From contig CAJPFN010000037.1 of the NCBI GenBank assembly GCA_905339215.1, forward strand, positions 1-64,000: DNA of 64,000 nucleotides. The letters are read 5' to 3'. Positions 17,870 through 26,538 of this stretch are shown here, piece by piece. Source of the DNA: Rhizobiaceae bacterium (GTDB taxonomy: Bacteria > Pseudomonadota > Alphaproteobacteria > Rhizobiales > Rhizobiaceae). The notes under the pieces were generated by a model that worked only from the letters and a program-made list of their open reading frames with translations, had not been told where the DNA came from and did not search any database. Every line of letters starts with the position of its first letter. Within the stretch, counting starts at the first letter, position 1. The position numbers and the translations under genes were made by a program.

Positions 17870-18328
17870 TCAGCGCCAGCCGTGATGGCGGCCCTTGCGG
17901 CCGTCGCCGCGGCGCGGCATCTCGTCCCTGACGATCTTGCCGTCGTCGTTGCGGTCGAGCAGCGCGAACATCTTCTTCTGTCGCGAATCGACTTCGGCCT
18001 TGGTGAGCGCGCCGTCGCCGTCCGTGTCGAAGCGCTCGACCATACGCTGCGCCATGCGCTCGGCGCGCATGCGTTCGATGGCCGCGGCGATCTCACCCAC
18101 GGTCATCTTGCCGTCGCCGTCCGCGTCGGCATCGACGAGGCGCTTGTTGATCGCTTCGGCGAACTCCTCGAAGGTGACTTCGCCGTTGGCATCGGCGTCG
18201 GCGGCCTCGAAGTGGGCCACGGAACGCGGTCCCTGCCTGTCGCCGCGCCGGCCGTCGTCCGCCTGGGCGGACGCGGCAAGACCGGCCAGCGCCAGGAACG
18301 CGGCGGCAATCGTCGTGGTCTTCTTCAT
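17870..18328 (-). CDS. exported EF-hand calcium-binding protein
   Basis: A 152-residue periplasmic protein with a signal peptide (MKKTTTIAAAFLALAGLAASAQA) and four EF-hand loops in order: DADANGEVTFEE, DADGDGKMTVGE, DTDGDGALTKAE and DRNDDGKIVRDE. The charged tail (RRGDGRKGRHHGWR) is basic. Calcium binding follows from the loops; the partner and purpose are unknown. The start is fixed by AAGGAGAA immediately upstream of ATG 18328. It lies downstream of glnE in the same direction, with about 60 bases between them. Confidence 0.88.
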   Translation of the reverse strand: MKKTTTIAAAFLALAGLAASAQADDGRRGDRQGPRSVAHFEAADADANGEVTFEEFAEAINKRLVDADADGDGKMTVGEIAAAIERMRAERMAQRMVERFDTDGDGALTKAEVDSRQKKMFALLDRNDDGKIVRDEMPRRGDGRKGRHHGWR

Positions 18329-18389
18329 TGCATTCTCCTTTTGCATCGTCACCCCCGATGCGGGACGAGGCGCGAAGGCGGGCTTCCCA

Positions 18390-21365
18390 TCACCCGCGTT
18401 TGCGCTTCGCTCGAAGCAGACGGTCGAAATCCTCTCGAACCTTCCGCGACGTCTCCTGAATATGGGCCTCCAATACGGCGAAATCGGGCAGGTCGGTCGA
18501 GCGCAACAGGAGGTCGCGCAGGCCGGGCGGCACGTCGGCGCGGTCGAAGGCGCCGGTCAGGCATAGACGGATGATCTGGGTCAGCATCGAATAGAGCCCG
18601 TGTGCCTCGACCAATTCGTCGCGCACCTGCGCGTCGGCGAAAGCGTCGGACAGGTGGGCGAGGATGTCGCGCGTCGCCGTCAGCCGACCCGGCGCGTCGA
18701 CGCGTCCGGTTAGCGCCGCGCATTGCGCCACGAATTCGAGGTCGATCAGCCCGCCGCGCACCAGCTTCAGGTCCCAGAGATCGCGCGGCGGCTTCTCCGC
18801 CTCGATCGTGTCGCGCATCTCCGCGGCGTCGGCCGCGACCCTGGCGAAGTCGCGCGGCATGGCGAGGATGTCGCGGACCTCTTCCTCGATTTTCGCGGCG
18901 AGGCCGGCATCGCCGGCCACCGCGCGCGCCCTGGTCAGCGCCATGTGCTCCCAGGTCCACGCATCCTCGCGCTGGTACTTGCGGAAGGAATTGACGTGCG
19001 TGGCGACCGGCCCCTTGTTGCCGGAAGGCCTCAGCCTGAGGTCGAGCTCGTAGAGCACGCCTTCGGACGTCGGCGCCGAGACGGCGGCGATCAGCCGCTG
19101 GGTCAGCCGGGTGAAGTAGTGCGAAGGCGCCAGCCCCTTGGCGCCGTCGGACTCCTCGGCGTCGGCGTCATGATCGTAGAGCAGGATCAGGTCGACGTCC
19201 GACCCGGCGGTCAGTTCGCGGCTGCCGAGCTTGCCCATGCCGAGGATGACGACGCGGCCCCCCTTCACCCTGCCGTGGCGCACGGCGAACTCGGCGAGGA
19301 CGGCGTCGAGAGCCGCGCCGATCGTCAGGTCGGCCAGGTCGGAGAAGGCCTTTCCTGCACGCACCGCATCGATCGCGCCCGAAAGCAGGCGCACGCCGAT
19401 GAGGAACTTCTGCTCGGCGGCGAAGATGCGCAGCCGGTCGAGTACTTCCTCGTATTCCACCGTCTCGCCGAGGAAGGCCTCGAGGCGGCCGGCGAGATAG
19501 GCCCGGTCGGGCAGCTCGGACAGGAGCAGCGGGTCGAGCAGGCCGTCGAAGACGTGCGGCCGACGCGTGATGATGGCAGCGAGCCGGGGCGCCGCCCCCA
19601 TGATCGTGGCGATCAGCCTGAGCAGGCCGGGGTTCGACTGCAGAAGCGAGAACAGCTGGATGCCGGCCGGCAGACCCTTGAGGAACTCGTCGAAGCGCAG
19701 GATCGCCTCGTCGGCGCGGCGCGTCTCGCCGAACGCCTCGAGCAGTGCCGGGGTGAGCTCGGTCAGCCGCTCGCGCGCCTCCGCCGACTGGGTGGCGCGA
19801 TAGCGGCCGAAATGCCAGGTGCGGATGACGCGGCAGATGTCGCTCGGCCGCTCGAAGCCGAGGTTGGAGAGCGTCTGCAGCGTATCGGGGTCGTCGACGT
19901 CGCCGGTGAAGACGAGGTTGCCGACGCCGGCCGAGAGCTGGGGCGCAGTCTCGAACAATGCCGCGTAGTGCTTCTCGACCATCTGCAGCGAGGCGCGGAA
20001 GGCGTTCGCGAACGCGTCCGCGCCGTCGTAGCCGAGCATGCCGGCGATGCGCTCGAGCCCTTCCTCGTCCTCGGGCAGCGTATGGCTCTGCTCGTCGGCA
20101 ACCATCTGGATCGCATGTTCGACGCGGCGCAGGAACCAGTACTGGCGGGTCAACCCGTCGCGGGCCTCGTTGGTGATCCAGCCGCGCTGGGCGAGCTCGG
20201 CGAGCATCGCCGCGGTGCGCCGCCCGCGCAGCTCGGGGAAGCGCCCGCCGGCGATCAGCTGCTGGGTCTGGACGAAGAACTCGATCTCGCGGATGCCGCC
20301 GCGGCCGAGCTTGACGTTGTGGCCCTTGACCGCGATCTCGCCATGGCCCTTATGGGCGTGGATCTGGCGCTTGATCGAATGGACGTCGGCGATCGCCGCG
20401 TAGTCCATGTACTTGCGCCAGACATAGGGCTGGATCTCCTTCAGGAAGCGCGCCGCGGCCGCCATGTCGCCGGCTACCGGCCGCGCCTTGATCATGGCGG
20501 CGCGTTCCCAGTTCTGCCCCCTGCCCTCGTAGTAGATCAGCGCCGATTCTACCGGGATCGCCAGCGGCGTCGAGCCGGGATCGGGGCGCAGCCTCAAATC
20601 CGTGCGGAAGACATAGCCGCCCTCGGTGCGGTCCTGGAGGATGCGCACCAGCCGCCGCGTGAGGCGCGAGAACAGGTCCACCGCCTCGTAGGGGTCGGGG
20701 ATCGCCGGCGCGTCGGGTTCGAAGAAGACGACGAGGTCGATGTCGGAGGAGAAGTTCAATTCGTGGGCGCCGAGCTTGCCCATGCCGAGCAGGATCCAGC
20801 CGGCGCCTTCCGCGGGATTGGCGGGATCCGGAAGCGTGAGCTTGCCCTGCTGGTGGGCGTCGCGCAGCAGGTAGGAGACCGCAGCGCCGACGCAGGCATC
20901 CGCCAGGTCGCTCAGCCTGCGCACGGTCGTCTCGGTCTCGACCGCGCCGGCGAGTTCGTCGAGCGCGATCAGCACGTGAGCTTCCAGCTTCAGTGAGCGT
21001 AGCTGAACCATGAGGCCTGCCTCGGTCGCCTCGGCGTCAAGGCCGGCGGCGGCCGCTGCGGCGTTGATCGCGGCCAGGCGCTCCTCGAGCGGACGGTCGA
21101 ACAGGCCGTCGAGGATCGACGGGCGGCGGCGCAGCGCATCGCGCAGGAAGGGCGACAGGTCGAGCACGGCGGCGAGAAAGTCCTGGAGCGAACCCCTGTG
21201 CCCCAGCAGCGTCGCAAGCCGCGGCAGCTCGGCCTCGCGCGCTTCGGCCGCCAGCCCGGCGAGCTGCGCCCTCGCCGCACCCGCGTCCAGCGGCGTCAAC
21301 GGCCGCGAGATGTCGCCGAACCAGCGGGCCTCGCTCTTCGTCGCGCTCGGGGCGGCTGCCGTCAT
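18390..21365 (-). CDS. glnE: bifunctional glutamine synthetase adenylyltransferase/deadenylase
   Basis: GlnE sets the activity of glutamine synthetase by adding or removing AMP according to the nitrogen signal carried by PII. At 991 residues it has the full length of rhizobial GlnE. Two nucleotidyltransferase domains are visible: GMGKLGAHELNFSSDIDLVV in the N-terminal (deadenylase) half and GMGKLGSRELTAGSDVDLIL in the C-terminal (adenylylase) half, each with the GS(D/S)xD metal-binding pattern. The start ATGA overlaps the stop of the upstream sensor kinase gene by four bases, so it is the last gene of a degP/regulator/kinase/glnE transcription group. Confidence 0.96.
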   Translation of the reverse strand: MTAAAPSATKSEARWFGDISRPLTPLDAGAARAQLAGLAAEAREAELPRLATLLGHRGSLQDFLAAVLDLSPFLRDALRRRPSILDGLFDRPLEERLAAINAAAAAAGLDAEATEAGLMVQLRSLKLEAHVLIALDELAGAVETETTVRRLSDLADACVGAAVSYLLRDAHQQGKLTLPDPANPAEGAGWILLGMGKLGAHELNFSSDIDLVVFFEPDAPAIPDPYEAVDLFSRLTRRLVRILQDRTEGGYVFRTDLRLRPDPGSTPLAIPVESALIYYEGRGQNWERAAMIKARPVAGDMAAAARFLKEIQPYVWRKYMDYAAIADVHSIKRQIHAHKGHGEIAVKGHNVKLGRGGIREIEFFVQTQQLIAGGRFPELRGRRTAAMLAELAQRGWITNEARDGLTRQYWFLRRVEHAIQMVADEQSHTLPEDEEGLERIAGMLGYDGADAFANAFRASLQMVEKHYAALFETAPQLSAGVGNLVFTGDVDDPDTLQTLSNLGFERPSDICRVIRTWHFGRYRATQSAEARERLTELTPALLEAFGETRRADEAILRFDEFLKGLPAGIQLFSLLQSNPGLLRLIATIMGAAPRLAAIITRRPHVFDGLLDPLLLSELPDRAYLAGRLEAFLGETVEYEEVLDRLRIFAAEQKFLIGVRLLSGAIDAVRAGKAFSDLADLTIGAALDAVLAEFAVRHGRVKGGRVVILGMGKLGSRELTAGSDVDLILLYDHDADAEESDGAKGLAPSHYFTRLTQRLIAAVSAPTSEGVLYELDLRLRPSGNKGPVATHVNSFRKYQREDAWTWEHMALTRARAVAGDAGLAAKIEEEVRDILAMPRDFARVAADAAEMRDTIEAEKPPRDLWDLKLVRGGLIDLEFVAQCAALTGRVDAPGRLTATRDILAHLSDAFADAQVRDELVEAHGLYSMLTQIIRLCLTGAFDRADVPPGLRDLLLRSTDLPDFAVLEAHIQETSRKVREDFDRLLRAKRKRG

Positions 21366-22807
21366 CCGTCACCTTTCACGTCGGGAAATACCATGGCGAC
21401 GGATAATCCCGGATCGCGGGCGTCGAGATCAAGCCTGCCGCCGTGGAAACGCATCACCGCCTTTGCTAGGCTCAGGCCCAGCCCCGAACCCGGCTGCGAC
21501 CGGCTCTTCTCCAGGCGGACGAAGCGCTCGGTGGCGCGCTGGCGGTCGGCGGCGTCCGGAATGCCGGGGCCGTTGTCGTCGACGGACAGGCGCAGTCCCG
21601 CCTCCTCGCGCACCAGCCGCACCCTGACGCGCGGCGTCTCGGCGCCGGCGGAATATTTTATGGCGTTGTCGACGACGTTCGACAGTGCCTGGGCGATCAG
21701 TTCGCGGTTGCCGTCGACCGCCGCCGGCCCGGCCGTCTCGGCCTCCAGCACGACGCCGACCTCCTCGGCCGCCGGTTCGTAGAGCTCGACGACGTCAAGC
21801 ACCAGTTCGGCCAGGTCGACCTTCGCCGTCGCCTCCGTCGAATAGCCAGCCTCCAGCCGCGAGATCATCAGGATGGCGTTGAAGGTGCGGATCAGCTGGT
21901 CGGATTCGGCGATCGTGCCTTCCAGCGCCTCGCGGTACTCGGCACTGTCCCGGGCGCCGGCCAGCGCGGCCTCGGCGCGGTTGCGAAGCCGGGTGAGCGG
22001 CGTCTTCAGGTCGTGGGCAATGTTGTCGGAAACCTGGCGCAGGCCTTCGTTGAGGCTGGCAATCCGGGTCAGCATGGCGTTGAGGTTCTCCGACAGGCGA
22101 TCGAACTCGTCGCCGGCGCCGGACACCGGCAGGCGCCCGGCGAGATCGCCGCCCATGATGCGCACGCTCGCTTCCGAGACGCTGTCGATGCGCTTCAGCG
22201 CGCGCCGGCCGACGAAGTACCAGATCAGCAGCGCGCCCACCCCCATCATGCCGAACGCCACCATCAGGGCGCGGCGGACGACAGCGCGGAACCGCTCCGG
22301 CTCGCCGAGGTCGCGCCCGACGAGGATGATCATCTGGTTTGGCAGCCTCAGCACCAGCGCGAGTGCGGCATGGCGCATCTCGGTGTCGCCGGCGCGCTGC
22401 GCCTGGCCGGCGGCGCTGCGCTCGGCGCTGCCTTCGCCGTAGCGCTGGTAGGAAAACGGCCGTTCGGTCCAACCGTCGATGTCGAGCACGCCCGGCTCCA
22501 GGCTCTCGACGTTGCCCGACAGGATGCGGCCGTTGGGATCGGCGATCAGGTAGAGGTTGGCGCTGGGCTGCCGCGCCCTGCGCTCGATGGTGCGCACCAG
22601 AAGCGGCAGGCCGCCGCGCTGGTAGGCGGCGGCAAGGCCCTGGACTTCCTCGTTGATCGTCTCCTGCGTCTGTGCCGTCAGCATGCGCACCGACAGCGAC
22701 GTCATGTAGAAGACGAGGAAGACGGCGCAGGCGGTGAACAGGATGAGATAGAGCGCCGACAGGCGCGCCGCCGTCGTGTTCATGATGGCGAGCAGCCGTC
22801 GGCCCAT
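21362..22807 (-). CDS. sensor histidine kinase (OmpR-type system)
   Basis: A 481-residue inner-membrane kinase: TM1 about residues 15-36, a periplasmic sensor region of about 125 residues, TM2 about 180-200, a HAMP domain (RRALKRIDSVSEASVRIMGGDL), the H-box VSDNIAHDLKTPLTRLRNR, an N-box (NVVDNAIKYS) and G-boxes (DNGPGIP; GSGLGLSLAKAV). It is encoded three bases after its response regulator and overlaps glnE by four bases. The group degP-regulator-kinase-glnE is a conserved rhizobial order as far as I know. The signal is unknown; the nearby periplasmic protease suggests an envelope-related cue, which is inference. Confidence 0.9.
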   Translation of the reverse strand: MGRRLLAIMNTTAARLSALYLILFTACAVFLVFYMTSLSVRMLTAQTQETINEEVQGLAAAYQRGGLPLLVRTIERRARQPSANLYLIADPNGRILSGNVESLEPGVLDIDGWTERPFSYQRYGEGSAERSAAGQAQRAGDTEMRHAALALVLRLPNQMIILVGRDLGEPERFRAVVRRALMVAFGMMGVGALLIWYFVGRRALKRIDSVSEASVRIMGGDLAGRLPVSGAGDEFDRLSENLNAMLTRIASLNEGLRQVSDNIAHDLKTPLTRLRNRAEAALAGARDSAEYREALEGTIAESDQLIRTFNAILMISRLEAGYSTEATAKVDLAELVLDVVELYEPAAEEVGVVLEAETAGPAAVDGNRELIAQALSNVVDNAIKYSAGAETPRVRVRLVREEAGLRLSVDDNGPGIPDAADRQRATERFVRLEKSRSQPGSGLGLSLAKAVMRFHGGRLDLDARDPGLSVAMVFPDVKGDG

Positions 22808-22810
22808 CGA

Positions 22811-23485
22811 TCAGCCGGCCTTCAGCATGTATCCGGCGCCACGCACCGTGTGCAGCAGCGGGCCGTCGAAACCCTTCTCGATCTTGCTCCGCAGTCGCGA
22901 GACATGGACGTCGATGACGTTGGTCTGCGGGTCGAAATGATAATCCCAGACGTTCTCGAGAAGCATGGTGCGCGTCACCACCTGGCCGGCGTGGCGCATC
23001 AGGTATTCGAGCAGGCGGAACTCGCGCGGCTGCAGCACGATCTCGCGGCCGGCGCGCTTCACCGAATGCGACAGCCGGTCGAGTTCGAGGTCTCCGGCGC
23101 GGTAGACCGTCTCGACCTCGCGGCTGCCGCCGCGGCGGTTCAGCACCTCGACGCGCGCAAGCAGTTCGGAGAAGGCATAGGGCTTGGTGAGATAGTCGTC
23201 GCCGCCGGCGCGCAGGCCGGTGACGCGGTCATCGACTTCACCCAGCGCCGACAGGATCAGGACCGGCGTCGCGTTGCCGCGGGATCGCAGGCCGGCGATC
23301 ACCGAAAGCCCGTCGCGGCGCGGCAGCATGCGGTCGACCACCATCACGTCGTAGTCGCCGGCGTCGGCCATGGCGAAGCCGGCCTCGCCGTCGGCGGCGA
23401 GATGGGCGGTGTGGCCGGCCTCCGCGAACGCCTTGGAGAGGTAGTCGGCCGCCTCGCGGTCGTCTTCGATCACCAGAATCTTCAT
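22811..23485 (-). CDS. OmpR/PhoB-family response regulator
   Basis: A 224-residue DNA-binding regulator. Receiver domain: MKILVIEDDREAADYL with the acidic pair, the phosphoryl-accepting Asp in YDVMVVDRMLPRRDG, and Lys in DDYLTKPYAF. The C-terminal winged helix contains LQPREFRLLEYLMRHAGQVV and TNVIDVHVSRLRSKI. It is paired with the kinase gene three bases downstream. ATG 23485 is the natural start of the receiver fold. It lies downstream of degP with a gap of about 220 bases holding a possible terminator hairpin, so it may have its own promoter. Confidence 0.93.
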   Translation of the reverse strand: MKILVIEDDREAADYLSKAFAEAGHTAHLAADGEAGFAMADAGDYDVMVVDRMLPRRDGLSVIAGLRSRGNATPVLILSALGEVDDRVTGLRAGGDDYLTKPYAFSELLARVEVLNRRGGSREVETVYRAGDLELDRLSHSVKRAGREIVLQPREFRLLEYLMRHAGQVVTRTMLLENVWDYHFDPQTNVIDVHVSRLRSKIEKGFDGPLLHTVRGAGYMLKAG

Positions 23486-23641
23486 GGCCGTTTTATACGC
23501 GGATTCTCCAGCGGAAATTGCGGCAGACTGCATGGCTTACCTCCGGCATGTCGGCAGAAGCGTGGCACTAAACAAGAGCGGCAGCAGGAGATGGGGCCTG
23601 CTGCCGCTGGAACCGATGCGAGAACTGACGATGGCACCGGT

Positions 23642-23670
23642 CCCGGGCCTCTCCCGGCCGGCGGCCCGGG
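23642..23670 (-). terminator. possible terminator hairpin after degP
   Basis: CCCGGGCC (23642-23649) pairs perfectly with GGCCCGGG (23663-23670) around a 13-base loop, 37 bases downstream of the degP stop. There is no T-run, so a Rho-independent terminator is only a possibility; an mRNA-end stabiliser is an alternative. Confidence 0.35.
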
Positions 23671-23706
23671 GGTGTTACGGCCGCCCGCCGGAAGTGCTTT
23701 CCAGGA

Positions 23707-25239
23707 TCAGCCCTTGGCGACCGGAAGCGCCACGAAGCGGCTGGTGTCGTCGCGCATGATCTGCATCAGCACGGCCTTGCGGCCGGCCTTGGCAGCCTCG
23801 GCTACGGCGGCGGTGACGTCGTCGCCGCTGCCGACCTCCTTGGAGTTGACGGCAACGATGACGTCGCCCGGCTGGATTCCGCGGCTCGCCGCCTCGCTGT
23901 CGGGATCGACGGCGGTGACGACGACGCCCTTGCCGTCATCGGCACGGGTGACGGTGAGGCCGAGGTCCTCGAGCGCGTTGGCGTCGGCCGGGGCCGGCTG
24001 GTCGATCTTCGCCTGCTGGTCGGCGCCGGGCAGTTCGCCGAGCTTGACGGTGACCTTTTCGGTCTTGCCGTTGCGCCACAGGGAGACTTCCACCGACTTG
24101 CCCGGCTGGATGCCGCCGATCAGACGCGCCAGTTCCTTCGGCGAGGCGACGGAACGGCCGTCGACCGCGGTTATCACGTCACCGGCAACGACGCCGGCCG
24201 CCTTGGCTGGACCGTCGGCCTGCGCCTCGGAGACCAGCGCGCCCTTGTCATCGGCGAGCCCGAGCGATTCGGCGATGTCCTTGGTGACCGGCTGGATCTG
24301 GACGCCGAGCCAGCCGCGCTGGACGGTGCCGGTCTGCATCAGGTTCGTCACGACCTCCTTGGCGGTCGAGGCGGGAATGGCGAAGGCGATGCCGACGTTT
24401 CCACCCGACGGCGAGAAGATCGCCGTGTTGATGCCGACGACCTCGCCGTTGAGGTTGAAGGCGGGTCCACCCGAATTTCCGCGGTTCACCGCCGCGTCGA
24501 TCTGGATGAAGTCGTCGTACGGGCCGGCGCCGATGTCGCGGCCGCGGGCCGAGACGATGCCGGCGGTCACCGTGCCGCCGAGGCCGAACGGGTTGCCGAC
24601 GGCGACCACCCAGTCGCCGACGCGCACCTTCGAATCGTCGGCGAAGGCGACGTAGGTGAACTTGCGCGCCTCCTCGACCTTGAGCACGGCGAGATCGGTG
24701 CGCGGGTCGGTGCCGACGAGCTTGGCGTCAAGCTCGGTGCCGTCGTCCATGACGACCGTGAAGGCGGAGCCGCCCTCGACGACATGGTTGTTGGTGACGA
24801 GATAGCCGTCCTCGGAGATGAAGAAGCCGGAGCCCTGCGACACCGGTCGCGGCTCGGCGTTGCGGCGCTCGCGGCGGTTGTTGCGGCCCTGGCCGTCACG
24901 GTCGCCGAAGCCGCGGAACTCGCGGAAGAAGCGCTTCATCGGATGGTCGTCCGGCAGGTCATCGAAACCGGGGCCGGAGAACAGCTGGGCGCCGCGGTCC
25001 GACGCCGGTTCGATCTTGGCCTTCACCTGCACGCTGACGACGGCCGGCGAGACGCGTTCGACCACGTCGGCGAAGCCGAAGGTCTGCTGCGGGGCCTCGA
25101 TCCTGACCGCTTCGGCGTACACCGGAGCGGTGCCGGAGGTGACGGCGCCGAGGCCGATCGCGCCGGCGATGGCGACCGAAGCGGCCGCGGCCATCAGGCG
25201 CCTGCTGGTACGCGATAGGGAACGGGAGGGGGTTGTCAT
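23707..25239 (-). CDS. degP: periplasmic Do-type serine protease/chaperone
   Basis: A 510-residue HtrA/DegP family protein for envelope protein quality control. It has a twin-arginine-like, Arg-rich signal region (RTSRRLMAAAASVAIAG) and a trypsin-like domain with the triad His in VTNNHVVEGG, Asp in DPRTDLAVLKV and Ser in NRGNSGGPAF. Two PDZ domains follow (about residues 290-380 and 410-505; GWLGVQIQPV and GIQPGDVIVAVN). A Gly/Arg-rich loop (GRNNRRERRN) lies before the catalytic domain. ATG 25239 has AGAGGA upstream. A long inverted repeat upstream (25308-25349) may be regulatory. The neighbouring cyc operon and two-component genes fit the rhizobial cycHJKL-degP order. Confidence 0.94.
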   Translation of the reverse strand: MTTPSRSLSRTSRRLMAAAASVAIAGAIGLGAVTSGTAPVYAEAVRIEAPQQTFGFADVVERVSPAVVSVQVKAKIEPASDRGAQLFSGPGFDDLPDDHPMKRFFREFRGFGDRDGQGRNNRRERRNAEPRPVSQGSGFFISEDGYLVTNNHVVEGGSAFTVVMDDGTELDAKLVGTDPRTDLAVLKVEEARKFTYVAFADDSKVRVGDWVVAVGNPFGLGGTVTAGIVSARGRDIGAGPYDDFIQIDAAVNRGNSGGPAFNLNGEVVGINTAIFSPSGGNVGIAFAIPASTAKEVVTNLMQTGTVQRGWLGVQIQPVTKDIAESLGLADDKGALVSEAQADGPAKAAGVVAGDVITAVDGRSVASPKELARLIGGIQPGKSVEVSLWRNGKTEKVTVKLGELPGADQQAKIDQPAPADANALEDLGLTVTRADDGKGVVVTAVDPDSEAASRGIQPGDVIVAVNSKEVGSGDDVTAAVAEAAKAGRKAVLMQIMRDDTSRFVALPVAKG

Positions 25240-25307
25240 GGGTCCAAAATCCTCTTGGCTCGGGACGCGCTCGTCTGCGTCCGGTGCCAGGAGAGATAGA
25301 GAGCCCG

Positions 25308-25349
25308 ACATTACGGCGCCATTTCCGGCAGATGAAAAATTCGTAATGT
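25308..25349. promoter_or_regulatory. inverted repeat upstream of degP
   Basis: ACATTACG at 25308-25315 and CGTAATGT at 25342-25349 form a perfect 8-bp inverted repeat with 26 bases between the arms, 69-110 bases before the degP start. It could be a pair of operator half-sites. No regulator is identified. Confidence 0.35.
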
Positions 25350-25365
25350 TGGGGGGGTGGACCGG

Positions 25366-25686
25366 TCAGGCGGGGTAGCGTTCGGCATCGGCCGAAGTGA
25401 CCGACATGCGCAGCCCGAGCGCCTTCATCACCTTCATCACAGTCGCCAGCTCGGGATTGCCGTCGCTGCTCAGGGCCCTGTAGAGGCTTTCTCGCGACAT
25501 GCCGGCCTTTCGCGCGATCTCCGTCATGCCGCGTGCGCGTGCCACGTCGCCGAGTGCAGCCGTCAGCAATGCCGGATCACCCTCTTCCATGGCCGCGTTC
25601 ACGTAGGCGAAGACTATTTCCTCGCTGTCGAGATACTCGGACGCGTCCCAGACTTTCAGATCGTCGAGCTTGAGATCATTGGTCAT
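25366..25686 (-). CDS. HTH antitoxin of a RelE/HigB-type module
   Basis: A 106-residue protein of the 'addiction module antidote' family. It begins LKVWDASEYLDSEEIVFAYVNAAMEE and carries a helix-turn-helix in MTEIARKAGMSRESLYRALS followed by NPELATVMKVMKALGLRM, the Cro/XRE-like fold of this family. It neutralises the toxin encoded just upstream and probably represses the operon through the palindrome at 25990-26015. Only four bases separate it from the toxin stop, and the toxin-first order is typical for this family, unlike most type II modules. Confidence 0.85.
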   Translation of the reverse strand: MTNDLKLDDLKVWDASEYLDSEEIVFAYVNAAMEEGDPALLTAALGDVARARGMTEIARKAGMSRESLYRALSSDGNPELATVMKVMKALGLRMSVTSADAERYPA

Positions 25687-25690
25687 CGGA

Positions 25691-25984
25691 CTACTCCTTC
25701 AGTCTCTGGGCCAGCGTCTTGGCGGCGATATCGTTCTTCTGCGTGCTCTTGTTCCCGCCGCCGAGAAGAACGATAACCGTTGCCCGCCGCCGGACAAAGT
25801 AGACGCGATAGCCGGGCCCGAAGTGGATCCGCAACTCGCTGACGCCTTCGCCGACCGGTTCGACATCGCCTGCGTTTCCCAGGGCGAGACGCTTGACGCG
25901 CACCAAGATCCGGGCGCGGGCCTGCGCGTCCCTCAGTCCGTTGAACCAGTTCGTGTAGGCCTCGGTCTCGCGGACTTCGAACAT
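25691..25984 (-). CDS. RelE/ParE-superfamily toxin
   Basis: A 97-residue 'addiction module killer protein' type toxin, probably a ribosome-dependent or free mRNA interferase. Recognisable parts are the N-terminal FEVRETEAYTNWFNGLRDAQ, the central ARILVRVKRLALGN and the core strand GVSELRIHFGPGYRVYFVRR, then VIVLLGGGNKSTQKNDI. The start is placed at ATG 25984; an in-frame TTG at 25993 lies inside the upstream palindrome. There is little room for a ribosome binding site, so the message may be nearly leaderless. The module sits between the cyc operon and degP, a likely insertion in an otherwise conserved order. Confidence 0.85.
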   Translation of the reverse strand: MFEVRETEAYTNWFNGLRDAQARARILVRVKRLALGNAGDVEPVGEGVSELRIHFGPGYRVYFVRRRATVIVLLGGGNKSTQKNDIAAKTLAQRLKE

Positions 25985-25989
25985 TGCGC

Positions 25990-26015
25990 GCAATGTAGCC
26001 TATGAGCTACATTGC
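25990..26015. promoter_or_regulatory. toxin-antitoxin operator palindrome
   Basis: GCAATGTAGC (25990-25999) and GCTACATTGC (26006-26015) form a perfect 10-bp inverted repeat around a 6-base spacer, ending five bases before the toxin ATG. Its position is right for autorepression by the antitoxin or the toxin-antitoxin complex. Confidence 0.65.
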
Positions 26016-26070
26016 GGCAAGAAGGCACAAGCCTGCCGATGACCGGCAATGCGATCGGCGTGCGCCGCCC

Positions 26071-26538
26071 CTACCCCTCGCCGTCGAGCACCTTCTTCAG
26101 CGCCGCGTTCTCCTCCGCGGTGAGGCGCTTCGTCGCCGGCCTTTCCCGCCGGCGAATCGACACGGCGAGCACCACTCCGCCGATGACGAGCAGCACCAGG
26201 GGCGTGCCCCACAGAAGCGCGTTACGCAGGCTGAAGCGCGGCTTCAGCAGCACGAACTCGCCGTAGCGCGCGACGATGTAGGCGAGCACCTGCTCGTCGC
26301 TGTCGCCGGCCTTGATCCGCTCGCGCACGAGGATGCGCAGGTCGCGGGCGAGCGAGGCGTCGGAATCGTCGATCGACTGGTTCTGGCAGACCATGCAGCG
26401 CAGCTCGGCCGAAAGCGCACGGGCGCGCGCCTCGAGCGCGGGATCGTCGAGCACCTCGTCGGGCTGCACCGCGAAGGCGGCGCCCGACAGCGCCAGTGCC
26501 GCCGCGACGACGAAGGCCCGGAGGATAGCGAACCTCAC
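26071..26538 (-). CDS. ccmH: cytochrome c-type biogenesis protein CcmH (CycL)
   Basis: Membrane-anchored periplasmic thiol-redox component of system I cytochrome c maturation; it reduces apocytochrome c cysteines before haem attachment. The 155-residue protein has a signal sequence ([20 protein letters not shown]), the active-site motif [10 protein letters not shown], the family stretch [17 protein letters not shown] and a C-terminal TM helix (about residues 105-125). The start is GTG 26538, whose GTGA overlaps the ccmF stop, so the two are translationally coupled. It is the last gene of ccmIEFH. Confidence 0.94.
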   Translation of the reverse strand: MRFAILRAFVVAAALALSGAAFAVQPDEVLDDPALEARARALSAELRCMVCQNQSIDDSDASLARDLRILVRERIKAGDSDEQVLAYIVARYGEFVLLKPRFSLRNALLWGTPLVLLVIGGVVLAVSIRRRERPATKRLTAEENAALKKVLDGEG

